Assembly: GCA_046075665.1 (NCBI GenBank)
Contig: JBJTQN010000284.1
Coordinates: forward strand, 1 to 5,792
Direction of reading: 5' to 3'
Length of the DNA stretch: 5,792 bases
Origin: CAIRTT01 sp046075665
Lineage (GTDB): Bacteria; Armatimonadota; Armatimonadia; Armatimonadales; Armatimonadaceae
Part shown: piece after piece, positions 1 to 5,792 of the stretch
Layout of the letters: the number at the start of each line of letters is the position of its first letter
Numbering within the stretch: position 1 is the first letter of the stretch
Made by a program: the position numbers and the translations under genes
The notes under the pieces: generated by a model
Seen by the model: only the letters and a program-made list of their open reading frames with translations
The model's database searches: none
What the model was told of the DNA's origin: nothing

Positions 1-1
1 C

Positions 2-604
2 GTTGAACAGGCATCCATTCAGATCGCAACAGCGCATGTTGATTCAGAAAAGATTGCGAGCACGCTTGCAGCCGAAGTGATGGCGTGGACGGGTGAGCGG
101 ATTGATGATGACATCACCATCGTTGTAGTGAAAATTGATGAGGCTCCGAGCTGCATTGTGATTCGTAAGGAGCGGACATATCGCGAGTTTTCAGTGGACT
201 CATCCGAGCGCAGTAACTTGGCTGATTTCATTGATGCATACCTCAGTGATGTCCCCGGGGTCTCCGACTATGACCGTCATGCGGTGATAATCGGCGTCAC
301 GGAAGCCGTCAACAACATCGTCGAACATGGTCTCCTCTTTCACGCAAACCAGAGAATTCAACTGGAAATTGAAGTCCGGATGACCGATATAGAGATTATG
401 ATTTGCGACCGCGGCCAGGAGTACACCGAGCCAGCTATTGTCGAGCTCGATATCGACCATAGCAGGGACCGTGGGTATGGCTGGATGATTATGCGGAAGT
501 GTTTCCACAATGTGACACTGGTGAGAAATCCGCTGGGCTACAACATTCTCACAATGCAGCGGAAAACCGGACTGGATACCAGTCTGATTTCAGAAGGTGT
601 TTGA
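2..604 (+). CDS. SpoIIE-type PP2C phosphatase fused to RsbW-like serine-kinase/ATPase domain (5' partial)
   Basis: The frame is open from base 2, so the true start lies upstream; 200 C-terminal residues are visible. Visible residues 1-45 look like the end of a SpoIIE/RsbU PP2C phosphatase domain, ending in the typical acidic-DIT strand (D35-D37, then ITIVVVKI). Residues about 58-187 form a GHKL (Bergerat) ATPase domain of the RsbW/SpoIIAB type: N-box E101-x2-N104-N105-x3-H109-G110, an ADP-contact D136-R-G motif, and a glycine-rich G158-Y-G160-W. Known of the family: the phosphatase dephosphorylates a STAS antagonist and the ATPase phosphorylates it, controlling a sigma factor or another output. 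The next gene, 29 bp downstream, encodes such a STAS protein, so the two are probably co-transcribed. A GTG at 77 and ATG at 80 are internal codons of the phosphatase strand, not credible starts. Sensor domains, if any, are outside the window. The family call is firm; the direction of signalling is inferred. Confidence 0.9.
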   Translation, partial: VEQASIQIATAHVDSEKIASTLAAEVMAWTGERIDDDITIVVVKIDEAPSCIVIRKERTYREFSVDSSERSNLADFIDAYLSDVPGVSDYDRHAVIIGVTEAVNNIVEHGLLFHANQRIQLEIEVRMTDIEIMICDRGQEYTEPAIVELDIDHSRDRGYGWMIMRKCFHNVTLVRNPLGYNILTMQRKTGLDTSLISEGV

Positions 605-621
605 CTGTCAGAATTTGGGAA

Positions 622-626
622 AAAGG
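622..626 (+). promoter_or_regulatory. Ribosome binding site of the STAS gene
   Basis: An AAAGG stretch ends 7 nt before the ATG at 634. It supports that ATG as the start, rather than the longer reading frame opening at 499, which would overlap the upstream gene by about 100 bp and add a tail unlike STAS proteins. Confidence 0.6.
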
Positions 627-633
627 TAACACA

Positions 634-996
634 ATGAAACTGATATCACAGGATTGCGGCCCACGTATTCGTTCGGTGGCAATTGCTGGCAGCGATGCAG
701 CGGATGTTACTGTGCGCCTCGATTTGAGTACGGTTCCGTTGTTTAAACAGCAATTTTCAGCTGCCATTGGTGAGGCTGAAAGCGTCATTCTTGACCTCTC
801 GAATGTTGCATTTGTGGACTCGAGTGGCCTCGGAGCGATTCTTTCCTGCGTACGCGATCTCACGGCCAATGGTGGCGACTTGAAAATCTGTTCGGTCCAG
901 CAACGTGTTATGGTGATGTTTGACTTGGTTCGCTTGCCAAAGATCATCGGGATCCACTCCGATGTCCAAGCTGCTATAAATGCATTCGGTGGCTAG
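634..996 (+). CDS. STAS-domain anti-sigma-factor antagonist (RsbV/SpoIIAA-like)
   Basis: This 120-residue protein is one complete STAS domain, the usual size for a stand-alone antagonist. The diagnostic stretch is residues 51-70: a hydrophobic strand (VILDLSNVAFV) followed by D62-S63-S64-G65-L66-G67. S63 aligns with the phosphorylated serine of RsbV/SpoIIAA. A following helix and a strand (LKICSV, about 83-88) complete the fold. Known of the family: the unphosphorylated form binds an anti-sigma or other switch protein, and phosphorylation releases it. Its upstream neighbour carries both a PP2C phosphatase and a GHKL kinase-like domain, which makes the pair a likely partner-switching module in the cytoplasm. 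No sigma factor or separate anti-sigma gene is in view, so the output is unknown. The start is the ATG with an AAAGG site 7 nt upstream. Confidence 0.93.
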   Translation: MKLISQDCGPRIRSVAIAGSDAADVTVRLDLSTVPLFKQQFSAAIGEAESVILDLSNVAFVDSSGLGAILSCVRDLTANGGDLKICSVQQRVMVMFDLVRLPKIIGIHSDVQAAINAFGG

Positions 997-1151
997 GTCG
1001 TAATCACAGCTGCCCTCCCGTGTCAGATTGACATTTGCTTCCATCCCGGGAATGTGAACATCTGGATTGGTCGTGTTCTAAGTTGAATCCAACGCTACCG
1101 GTTGTTGCACGCTGTGCGCATCGACGTAAGGATGAAACGCAATCGGTAAAC
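997..1151. other. Intergenic stretch without recognisable content
   Basis: No convincing gene, Rho-independent terminator for the STAS operon or strong promoter was found here. A TTGACA at 1027-1032 has only a poor -10 match (AATGTG) at 17 nt spacing. The short open frames that cross this stretch also run through the tRNA gene and are not credible. Confidence 0.5.
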
Positions 1152-1180
1152 AAAAAACCACTCATAAAACTGAGTGGTTT
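1152..1180 (-). terminator. Rho-independent terminator of tRNA-Glu
   Basis: A perfect 10-bp stem (AAACCACTCA at 1155-1164 and its complement at 1171-1180) encloses a 6-nt loop. Read on the minus strand it is followed by a run of T, six in total counting the end of the stem. It lies 4 nt past the tRNA 3' end, which marks it as the tRNA's terminator. On the plus strand the T run is only three long, so it may weakly stop the STAS operon too. Confidence 0.85.
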
Positions 1181-1184
1181 CACA

Positions 1185-1258
1185 TAGCCCGTAGGGGATT
1201 CGAACCCCTGATCTCCTCCGTGAGAGGGAGGCATCCTGGGCCACTAGACGAACGGGCC
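1185..1258 (-). tRNA. tRNA-Glu (anticodon CTC)
   Basis: The reverse complement folds into a complete cloverleaf of 74 nt. The acceptor stem is GGCCCGT with ACGGGCT, which makes the first pair G1-U72. The D arm GTCT-AGTGGCCCA-GGAT resembles that of E. coli tRNA-Glu. The anticodon arm has stem CCTCC/GGAGG and loop CTCTCAC, giving anticodon CTC, which reads GAG. The variable loop is 5 nt (AGATC), and the T arm is AGGGG-TTCGAAT-CCCCT. The discriminator base is A73. The CCA end is not encoded, because TGT follows. Its own promoter lies upstream and a terminator just downstream, so it is a single-gene transcription unit opposite in strand to its neighbours. Confidence 0.96.
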
Positions 1259-1270
1259 GTGGCGAGTCTG

Positions 1271-1300
1271 AGTCTATCACCCAACGATTAAGCCTGACAA
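1271..1300 (-). promoter_or_regulatory. Probable sigma-70-type promoter of tRNA-Glu
   Basis: On the minus strand a -35 box TTGTCA (1295-1300) is followed after 18 nt by a -10 box TAGACT (1271-1276). The tRNA begins 12 nt beyond the -10, leaving a leader of about 5 nt, as is common for tRNA genes. The boxes match consensus at 5/6 and 4/6. The location makes the call more convincing than the sequence alone. Confidence 0.6.
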
Positions 1301-1403
1301 CTGATTTCTCACGCCAAATCCTTACGCAGGAAGTGGGTGTGCTAATGCATTGTTCAACGCAGACGGCTTGGCATTCAGAGATGCGCTGTGGTAACGAGAT
1401 TCC

Positions 1404-2189
1404 ATGAGTAGCACATTGATCACCGGGGTTGATGCATATGGCCTCGACCGGACACCAAGGTCATCCGATTTTTTCGATGAAGGTGTGGTTGTCTTTCGCG
1501 ATGTACTCCTCCCGGAACAGGGCCATGCTCTCACCGCCTTGGCTGAACCTGTCATGAAAGCTTGGATCGAGCACGACCCCCTGTCTGGACGCTCTCCCAA
1601 CCCAAAACAAAATGGTTACATCACCCGTTTTCTTGATCATCCAACACTGCTCGCAACCGATGGTTTTCGCGCAAAGCTTGATGACTATCTAAATGACCCG
1701 GACCTTGTTCGTGTCATCAAGGAAATTCTTGGCCCGTCTGCCTACCTCAAGGAAGTAACTTTTCGCTTCAATCCATCTGGGCAAAACCGTAACGGAAACT
1801 GGCACCGGGATACGCAATCCATCACGGGCACGGATGCGGAGGAAGAGGCGATGATTGAAAAGTATGCCAGGAATCCACCGTATGTCGTTGCAGAATACAC
1901 ACTTACAATCAGTACGGAAACTGATTTGTGTCCTGGGAGTCACCTTCGCTGGGATGACGAGGATGAGCACGATATTCGGCTTGCCGATCATGGGCGACGA
2001 GGGGAGAAGTTTGTTCCGCTTACAGCCATTCGGCCTTTTCTTTCGAGCGGGGATGTGATGATTTATCACCCGTTTATCATTCATCGGACGCGGCGTGCGG
2101 CAGATCGTAAGCAGCGACTTATACTGGGAGTATGGACCACGCCAGAGCGTGAGGCAGAGTTCGGTGGTGTTCTACCCGTGGTTGGATAA
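1404..2189 (+). CDS. Phytanoyl-CoA dioxygenase (PhyH) family Fe(II)/2-oxoglutarate oxygenase
   Basis: The 261-residue protein has the normal length for a bacterial PhyH-family protein. The iron ligands are visible as H134-R-D136 (within NWHRDTQ) and distal H227 (within YHPFIIHR). R238, eleven residues after H227, fits the 2-oxoglutarate carboxylate-binding arginine, with the same spacing as H264/R275 in human PHYH. The family's PGSH turn is at residues 177-180 and is followed by RWD. The enzyme is expected to be cytosolic, as no signal peptide or membrane segment is seen. Family members hydroxylate varied small molecules (phytanoyl-CoA, ectoine, halogenation or phosphonate substrates), and nothing here identifies the substrate. 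It stands alone: the divergent tRNA is upstream and a convergent gene is downstream. The ATG at 1404 gives the full N-terminal helix region; the ribosome site before it is weak. Confidence 0.9.
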   Translation: MSSTLITGVDAYGLDRTPRSSDFFDEGVVVFRDVLLPEQGHALTALAEPVMKAWIEHDPLSGRSPNPKQNGYITRFLDHPTLLATDGFRAKLDDYLNDPDLVRVIKEILGPSAYLKEVTFRFNPSGQNRNGNWHRDTQSITGTDAEEEAMIEKYARNPPYVVAEYTLTISTETDLCPGSHLRWDDEDEHDIRLADHGRRGEKFVPLTAIRPFLSSGDVMIYHPFIIHRTRRAADRKQRLILGVWTTPEREAEFGGVLPVVG

Positions 2190-2268
2190 CCCTTGACGCG
2201 ATAGGGCCGACCGAAACCGCTTGCTTATCCTGTGCATCAGGGCGAATCTTAATCTCCGTGAAGGGGCA
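2190..2268. other. Convergent intergenic gap
   Basis: This 79-bp gap separates the ends of the dioxygenase and glycosyltransferase genes. Only 4-bp stems can be drawn (for example CCCT...AGGG at 2190-2206) and there is no T run, so no intrinsic terminator is called for either gene. Confidence 0.45.
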
Positions 2269-3210
2269 CTAAGCCCGGTTTCGTAACTTATAGGCTATCA
2301 ACTGTAGCTGCGCCAGCACTGTGATAATGCTTCGCTGCTGATGCTTCAAGCGGGCATATTTCCTGTCACCGGCATCACGGGTCCAATCAAAATTCTCGAA
2401 ATGTTGCCACTTGATGGCAGCTCTTTGGCTTTCAATTGCGATTCTCCAACCATCTCGCTTAAGACTTTCCAGCCACAATCCGCCCTGATCCCAGACTTCA
2501 AGGTTTCCAGTGCTACCACGCTCACGCTTGCTAAAGGAAAAGTCACAAGTCTGGTTTGCGACGGCTGTCCTCCGGGCAGCCCACATCCATGTCGAAAGTC
2601 CAAATGTAATATCGACGCGCTCGCCGCCTGGTTCAATCGTATTCAACCGGACCGGAAACTCTTCGCCACAGACGCAGCCAATCTTCTGGTCCAAAATCAT
2701 CGGCTGAACAATGTCTTCAAGCCAGCCATCCGCCACAAAATGCAAGTCATCATGGGTCACGACAAAAAACTCGGTACCCGGTTGACTACAAATCCACTGG
2801 TACCACTCAGGTTGCGTCCGCTGCGAAGTTACGATGGAAATTCTGGGATCTCCAAGCCTGTCCACAATCTGCTTGGCCGGATGGCTGTGACCACAATCAA
2901 GAATCACAATCTGTAACTTTGGATAACGGGTGGACGCGATGCCAGTGGCCAGCGTGTGTAGTAATGGACCCGGCAAATCCCGGGTGGTGATAAACCAGGT
3001 CACCTCAGGACTGGTTGCAAGCGGCGTTCGCGTATGCGCAACACGCGCGCCCAAAAGACGCGCACGGAGATATCGATATACAAATCCAAGCGTCCCAAGT
3101 ATCACCACAGGTGCATCAAACCACATCCATAATGGTGCATCCGGAATTGCCGGGATTTCCACTAGCACTTGGTAGAATGAAAGCAACGTCTGGATACACT
3201 TTGTATCCAT
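2269..3210 (-). CDS. GT-A fold glycosyltransferase (family 2-like), probably membrane-anchored
   Basis: With the start at 3210 the protein has 313 residues. Residues about 25-45 are hydrophobic (LWMWFDAPVVILGTLGFVY) and followed by an arginine-rich stretch (RYLRARLLGAR), which suggests one N-terminal membrane anchor with the catalytic part in the cytoplasm. Residues 69-75 (EVTWFIT) and 101-106 (IVILDC) look like the first strands of a nucleotide-sugar-binding GT-A fold. The stretch FFVVTHDDLHF, with D154-D155, sits where the metal-binding DxD motif is expected, followed by DGWLEDIV. Residues 238-257 (E-x2-D241-x3-W-x7-GW) resemble the acceptor/catalytic region. No substrate can be assigned. 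The start is uncertain: the frame stays open to 3297 on this strand, into the aconitase gene; ATG at 3210 or at 3126 (MWFDAPVV, giving 285 residues) are both possible and neither has a good ribosome site. Family call moderately sure, start weak. Confidence 0.72.
   Translation of the reverse strand: MDTKCIQTLLSFYQVLVEIPAIPDAPLWMWFDAPVVILGTLGFVYRYLRARLLGARVAHTRTPLATSPEVTWFITTRDLPGPLLHTLATGIASTRYPKLQIVILDCGHSHPAKQIVDRLGDPRISIVTSQRTQPEWYQWICSQPGTEFFVVTHDDLHFVADGWLEDIVQPMILDQKIGCVCGEEFPVRLNTIEPGGERVDITFGLSTWMWAARRTAVANQTCDFSFSKRERGSTGNLEVWDQGGLWLESLKRDGWRIAIESQRAAIKWQHFENFDWTRDAGDRKYARLKHQQRSIITVLAQLQLIAYKLRNRA
3170..3178 (+). promoter_or_regulatory. Candidate extended -10 promoter element for the aconitase gene
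   Basis: TGGTAGAAT is a TG-N extended -10 with a 5/6 hexamer match. Transcription would start near 3185, leaving a leader of about 45 nt before the ATG at 3229. No good -35 is present at 17 nt (TTGCCG at 3147 is 20 nt away), but extended -10 promoters need it less. The element lies inside the reading frame of the divergent glycosyltransferase. This is an inference from pattern only. Confidence 0.35.
3191..3209. repeat. Perfect inverted repeat between divergent genes (operator or leader hairpin candidate)
   Basis: Two 8-bp arms, TGGATACA and TGTATCCA, flank a 3-nt centre (CTT). The repeat lies between the candidate aconitase promoter and its ATG, ending 19 nt before that ATG, and overlaps the apparent ATG of the divergent glycosyltransferase (complement of 3208-3210). 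It could be a dimeric repressor site or an mRNA hairpin. A repeat of this exact shape has a modest chance of occurring at random in a window this long, so its position is the main argument. Confidence 0.5.
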
Positions 3211-3228
3211 CAGAACCGAGTGAATTTG

Positions 3229-5792
3229 ATGGCCAACAACCCATTTGGAACCCTTCGATTGTTTAGCTATGGCTCCGGCAAAACCGGGACCTACCACTCG
3301 CTCCCTGCCCTTGAGGAAGCCGGTGTCGGACCCGTCTCAAAGCTACCCGTCTCAATCCGTATCGTACTTGAGTCGGTTCTCCGCAACTGCGATGGTAAGC
3401 GTGTAGCTGAGGCAGATGTCCATACACTGGCAAACTGGGGCGCGACTGCTGAGCGAACGGATGAAGTTCCATTTGTTGTTGCTCGCGTAGTCCTTCAGGA
3501 CTTCACCGGTGTGCCTCTGCTCGTTGACATGGCAGCGATGCGCAGTGCTGTTGACAAGCTCGGGAAAAATGCCGGTATCATCGAGCCTCTCGTACCGGTT
3601 GACCTTGTCGTAGACCACTCGGTGCAAGTCGATATCTCTGAGCGACCGGAAGCCCTCCGCCGCAACATGGAAATCGAATTCGAGCGTAACACACAACGCT
3701 ATCAGTTCATGAAGTGGGGGATGCAAGCCTTTGACACATTCAGTGTCGTCCCTCCCGGAGTTGGTATTGTTCATCAGGTAAACCTCGAGTACCTCGCAAA
3801 GGGCGTACTTGCCACTGAGGATGGCCTCTTCTATCCGGACACCCTCGTTGGTACCGATTCCCACACCACCATGATCAACGGCATCGGAATCGTTGGCTGG
3901 GGCGTTGGCGGTATTGAAGCTGAGGCTGGGATGCTAGGGCAGCCCGTATACTTCCTCACCCCGGATGTCGTAGGTGTAAACCTCACCGGGTCTCTGAAGC
4001 CAGGCGTCACCGCCACAGACCTCGTTCTCACGATTACCGAAATGCTCCGCAAGGCAAAGGTCGTTGGTAAGTTTGTCGAGTTCCATGGCACAGGTGCTGT
4101 CAGCCTCTCGCTGACTGACCGCGCAACAATCGCGAACATGGCTCCCGAATACGGCGCAACCATGGGCTTTTTCCCCGTGGATGAAGAGTGCTGCCGCTAC
4201 CTCACCAACACCGGGCGCACGGACGAACAGGTGGATGCGTTCCGCCAGTACTACAAGGCGCAAGGGATGTTTGGTATTCCAGAAGCAGGCACCATTGAGT
4301 ACTCTCAGGTACTCAAGCTTGACCTTTCGACGGTTGTACCAAGCGTTGCTGGTCCAAAGCGTCCACAGGATCGCATCGAGCTCACCGATGTCAAGTCTGC
4401 ATTCACAACAATGCTCACCGACCCGGCTGCGTACAATAAGCCATCATTGTCAGGTGCGGCGACCATTCTCCCGATGGCCGATTCCATCGCCGCAGAAGTC
4501 GACCGCTCCCTTGAGGCTGCGACCATCTCGGATGGCGACATTGTCATCGCGGCGATTACTAGCTGTACAAACACATCCAACCCATCCGTGATGCTAGCGG
4601 CAGGGCTTGTTGCGAAGAAGGCCGTTGAGCGCGGACTTAGCATCCGTGAGACAGTCAAGACCAGTCTTGGCCCAGGTTCCCGTGTTGTGACGGCTTATCT
4701 TGAGAACACTGGACTCCAGACCTACCTTGACCAGCTCGGTTTCCAAACCGTTGGCTATGGTTGTACAACTTGTATCGGTAACTCCGGACCATTGCACCCG
4801 GCGATTGAGAAAGCCATCGTCGATAATCAGGTCGTCGCAGTCTCGGTTCTCTCGGGTAACCGAAACTTCGAAGCCCGCGTACATGCAAATGTCAAGGCTA
4901 ACTTCCTGATGTCGCCTCCACTCGTCGTTGCATACGCTCTCGCTGGTTCGGTCAGCGTTGATATCACCACTGAGCCAATCGGCACCGGCTCGGATGGCTC
5001 CCCTGTCTACCTCGCTGACATCTGGCCAACTGACGATGAAGTTGCTTCGCTGATTCACACCGCGTCCGACCCGGCCGTCTATCGTGAGCTCTACGGAGAC
5101 CTTGGTGACCAGAATCCGCTGTGGAAAAACATCCCAAGCCCGGATGGAACGGTCTACGCATGGGATGAAGCATCCACGTACATCCAGCATCCACCTTACT
5201 TTGATGGCTTTACGATGGAATCCGGTACCGCAGCCGATGTTATCGGTGCAAGGGCGATGGCTATCTTTGGCGACTCTGTCACCACAGACCACATTTCCCC
5301 GGCTGGGGCTATCAAGGCATCGAGCCCGGCTGGCCGCTACCTCCAGGCACAGGGTGTTCCTGTCAGTGAGTTCAACTCCTATGGCTCACGCCGTGGCAAT
5401 GACCGTGTCATGACACGTGGTACGTTCGCAAATGTTCGCATCAAGAACCTCATGGTTCCTGGTGTTGAAGGCGGCGTAACCATTCATCAACCAAGCGGTC
5501 AACAACTCGACATCTATGATGCCTGTATGCAGTACCAAGCGGAAGGCGTCGGTCTGATGGTCTTTGCCGGGCACGAATACGGAACAGGCTCCAGCCGCGA
5601 CTGGGCAGCAAAGGGCACCAGCCTACTGGGGGTAAAGGCCGTTGTTGCACAGAGCTTTGAGCGCATTCACCGCTCAAACCTTGTAGGAATGGGTGTCCTG
5701 CCACTGCAGTTCAAGGATGGAGAAAGCGCACAAACCCTTGGCATCACGGGAACCGAAACCTATAATCTCGTCGGGATTGCAGGTGGTATCAC
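3229..5792 (+). CDS. acnA: Aconitate hydratase, AcnA/IRP type (3' partial)
   Basis: The enzyme interconverts citrate and isocitrate through cis-aconitate in the TCA and glyoxylate cycles, using a cytosolic [4Fe-4S] cluster. 854 residues are visible without a stop or frameshift; the family is usually near 900, so only a few dozen residues are missing. The cluster ligands are C446 (TSCTNTSNP) and C512 and C515 (YGCTTCIGN). D210-S-H212 (GTDSHTTM) and the swivel-domain GSSRD (S788-S789-R790-D791), which includes the catalytic serine region, are present. The domain order (three cluster-side domains, a linker near residues 600-660, then the swivel domain from about 680) is that of AcnA and eukaryotic IRP1/cytosolic aconitase, not AcnB. 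The ATG at 3229 yields the typical start (NPFGTLRLFSYGSG, then YHSLPALEEAG); the GAG eight nt upstream is a weak ribosome site. A C321-C322 pair, EECCRYL, is unusual in wording but far from the cluster. It is divergent from the glycosyltransferase. Confidence 0.97.
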   Translation, partial: MANNPFGTLRLFSYGSGKTGTYHSLPALEEAGVGPVSKLPVSIRIVLESVLRNCDGKRVAEADVHTLANWGATAERTDEVPFVVARVVLQDFTGVPLLVDMAAMRSAVDKLGKNAGIIEPLVPVDLVVDHSVQVDISERPEALRRNMEIEFERNTQRYQFMKWGMQAFDTFSVVPPGVGIVHQVNLEYLAKGVLATEDGLFYPDTLVGTDSHTTMINGIGIVGWGVGGIEAEAGMLGQPVYFLTPDVVGVNLTGSLKPGVTATDLVLTITEMLRKAKVVGKFVEFHGTGAVSLSLTDRATIANMAPEYGATMGFFPVDEECCRYLTNTGRTDEQVDAFRQYYKAQGMFGIPEAGTIEYSQVLKLDLSTVVPSVAGPKRPQDRIELTDVKSAFTTMLTDPAAYNKPSLSGAATILPMADSIAAEVDRSLEAATISDGDIVIAAITSCTNTSNPSVMLAAGLVAKKAVERGLSIRETVKTSLGPGSRVVTAYLENTGLQTYLDQLGFQTVGYGCTTCIGNSGPLHPAIEKAIVDNQVVAVSVLSGNRNFEARVHANVKANFLMSPPLVVAYALAGSVSVDITTEPIGTGSDGSPVYLADIWPTDDEVASLIHTASDPAVYRELYGDLGDQNPLWKNIPSPDGTVYAWDEASTYIQHPPYFDGFTMESGTAADVIGARAMAIFGDSVTTDHISPAGAIKASSPAGRYLQAQGVPVSEFNSYGSRRGNDRVMTRGTFANVRIKNLMVPGVEGGVTIHQPSGQQLDIYDACMQYQAEGVGLMVFAGHEYGTGSSRDWAAKGTSLLGVKAVVAQSFERIHRSNLVGMGVLPLQFKDGESAQTLGITGTETYNLVGIAGGI

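Noticed and set aside
499..633. Upstream extension of the STAS gene to an ATG at 499
   Set aside because: The extra 45 residues overlap the kinase gene in another frame and look like its shadow. The ATG at 634 has a ribosome site and gives a complete STAS domain.
1027..1055. TTGACA as a possible -35 of a plus-strand promoter after the STAS gene
   Set aside because: The hexamer at the right spacing (AATGTG) barely resembles a -10 box, and there is no gene on the plus strand until 1404, beyond the hairpin at 1152-1180.
1185..1258. tRNA-associated integration site for a mobile element
   Set aside because: No integrase, no repeat of the tRNA 3' end elsewhere in the window and no phage or plasmid genes were seen.
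1004..1280. Small minus-strand open frames of 61-76 codons
   Set aside because: They run through the tRNA-Glu gene and its terminator, so they are not coding.
2341..2916. A 191-codon plus-strand open frame opposite the glycosyltransferase
   Set aside because: It is the shadow of the minus-strand frame, which has a coherent hydrophobic anchor and GT-A-like motifs; the plus-strand translation looks unstructured and matches no family.
4594..5292. A 232-codon open frame on the minus strand
   Set aside because: It lies entirely inside the aconitase gene, whose plus-strand frame has all cluster ligands and family motifs. The minus frame has no recognisable domain.

Overview
The window is an ordinary-looking bacterial chromosomal segment at about 50% GC, with five protein genes and one tRNA gene. 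The protein families (a SpoIIE-type phosphatase joined to an RsbW-like ATPase, a STAS protein, a PhyH dioxygenase, a GT-A glycosyltransferase, and an AcnA-type aconitase) occur together in many free-living environmental bacteria. Nothing here fixes the phylum. Shine-Dalgarno signals are weak or absent before several genes, and the tRNA does not encode its CCA end.

Layout. Positions 2-604 (+) hold the end of a phosphatase/serine-kinase fusion protein that enters from the left edge. It is followed after 29 bp by a STAS anti-sigma-factor antagonist (634-996, +). These two form a partner-switching module: the ATPase domain would phosphorylate the STAS serine and the phosphatase domain would remove the phosphate, although the true target of each could lie outside the window. 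Positions 997-1300 hold an intergenic stretch and then a self-contained tRNA-Glu(CTC) unit on the minus strand, with promoter, gene and hairpin terminator all visible. A PhyH-family Fe(II)/2-oxoglutarate dioxygenase follows (1404-2189, +). It converges on a glycosyltransferase-like gene with a probable N-terminal membrane anchor (about 2269-3210, -). That gene is in turn divergent from an AcnA-type aconitase (3229 to the right edge, +), which is cut before its C-terminus.

The genes do not form one pathway. Only the first two are an evident operon. The most interesting spot is the very tight divergent junction at 3170-3230. There a putative extended -10 for the aconitase gene and a perfect 8-bp inverted repeat lie on top of the apparent start of the glycosyltransferase gene. 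I see no CRISPR array, insertion sequence, phage gene or clearly new system in this window.
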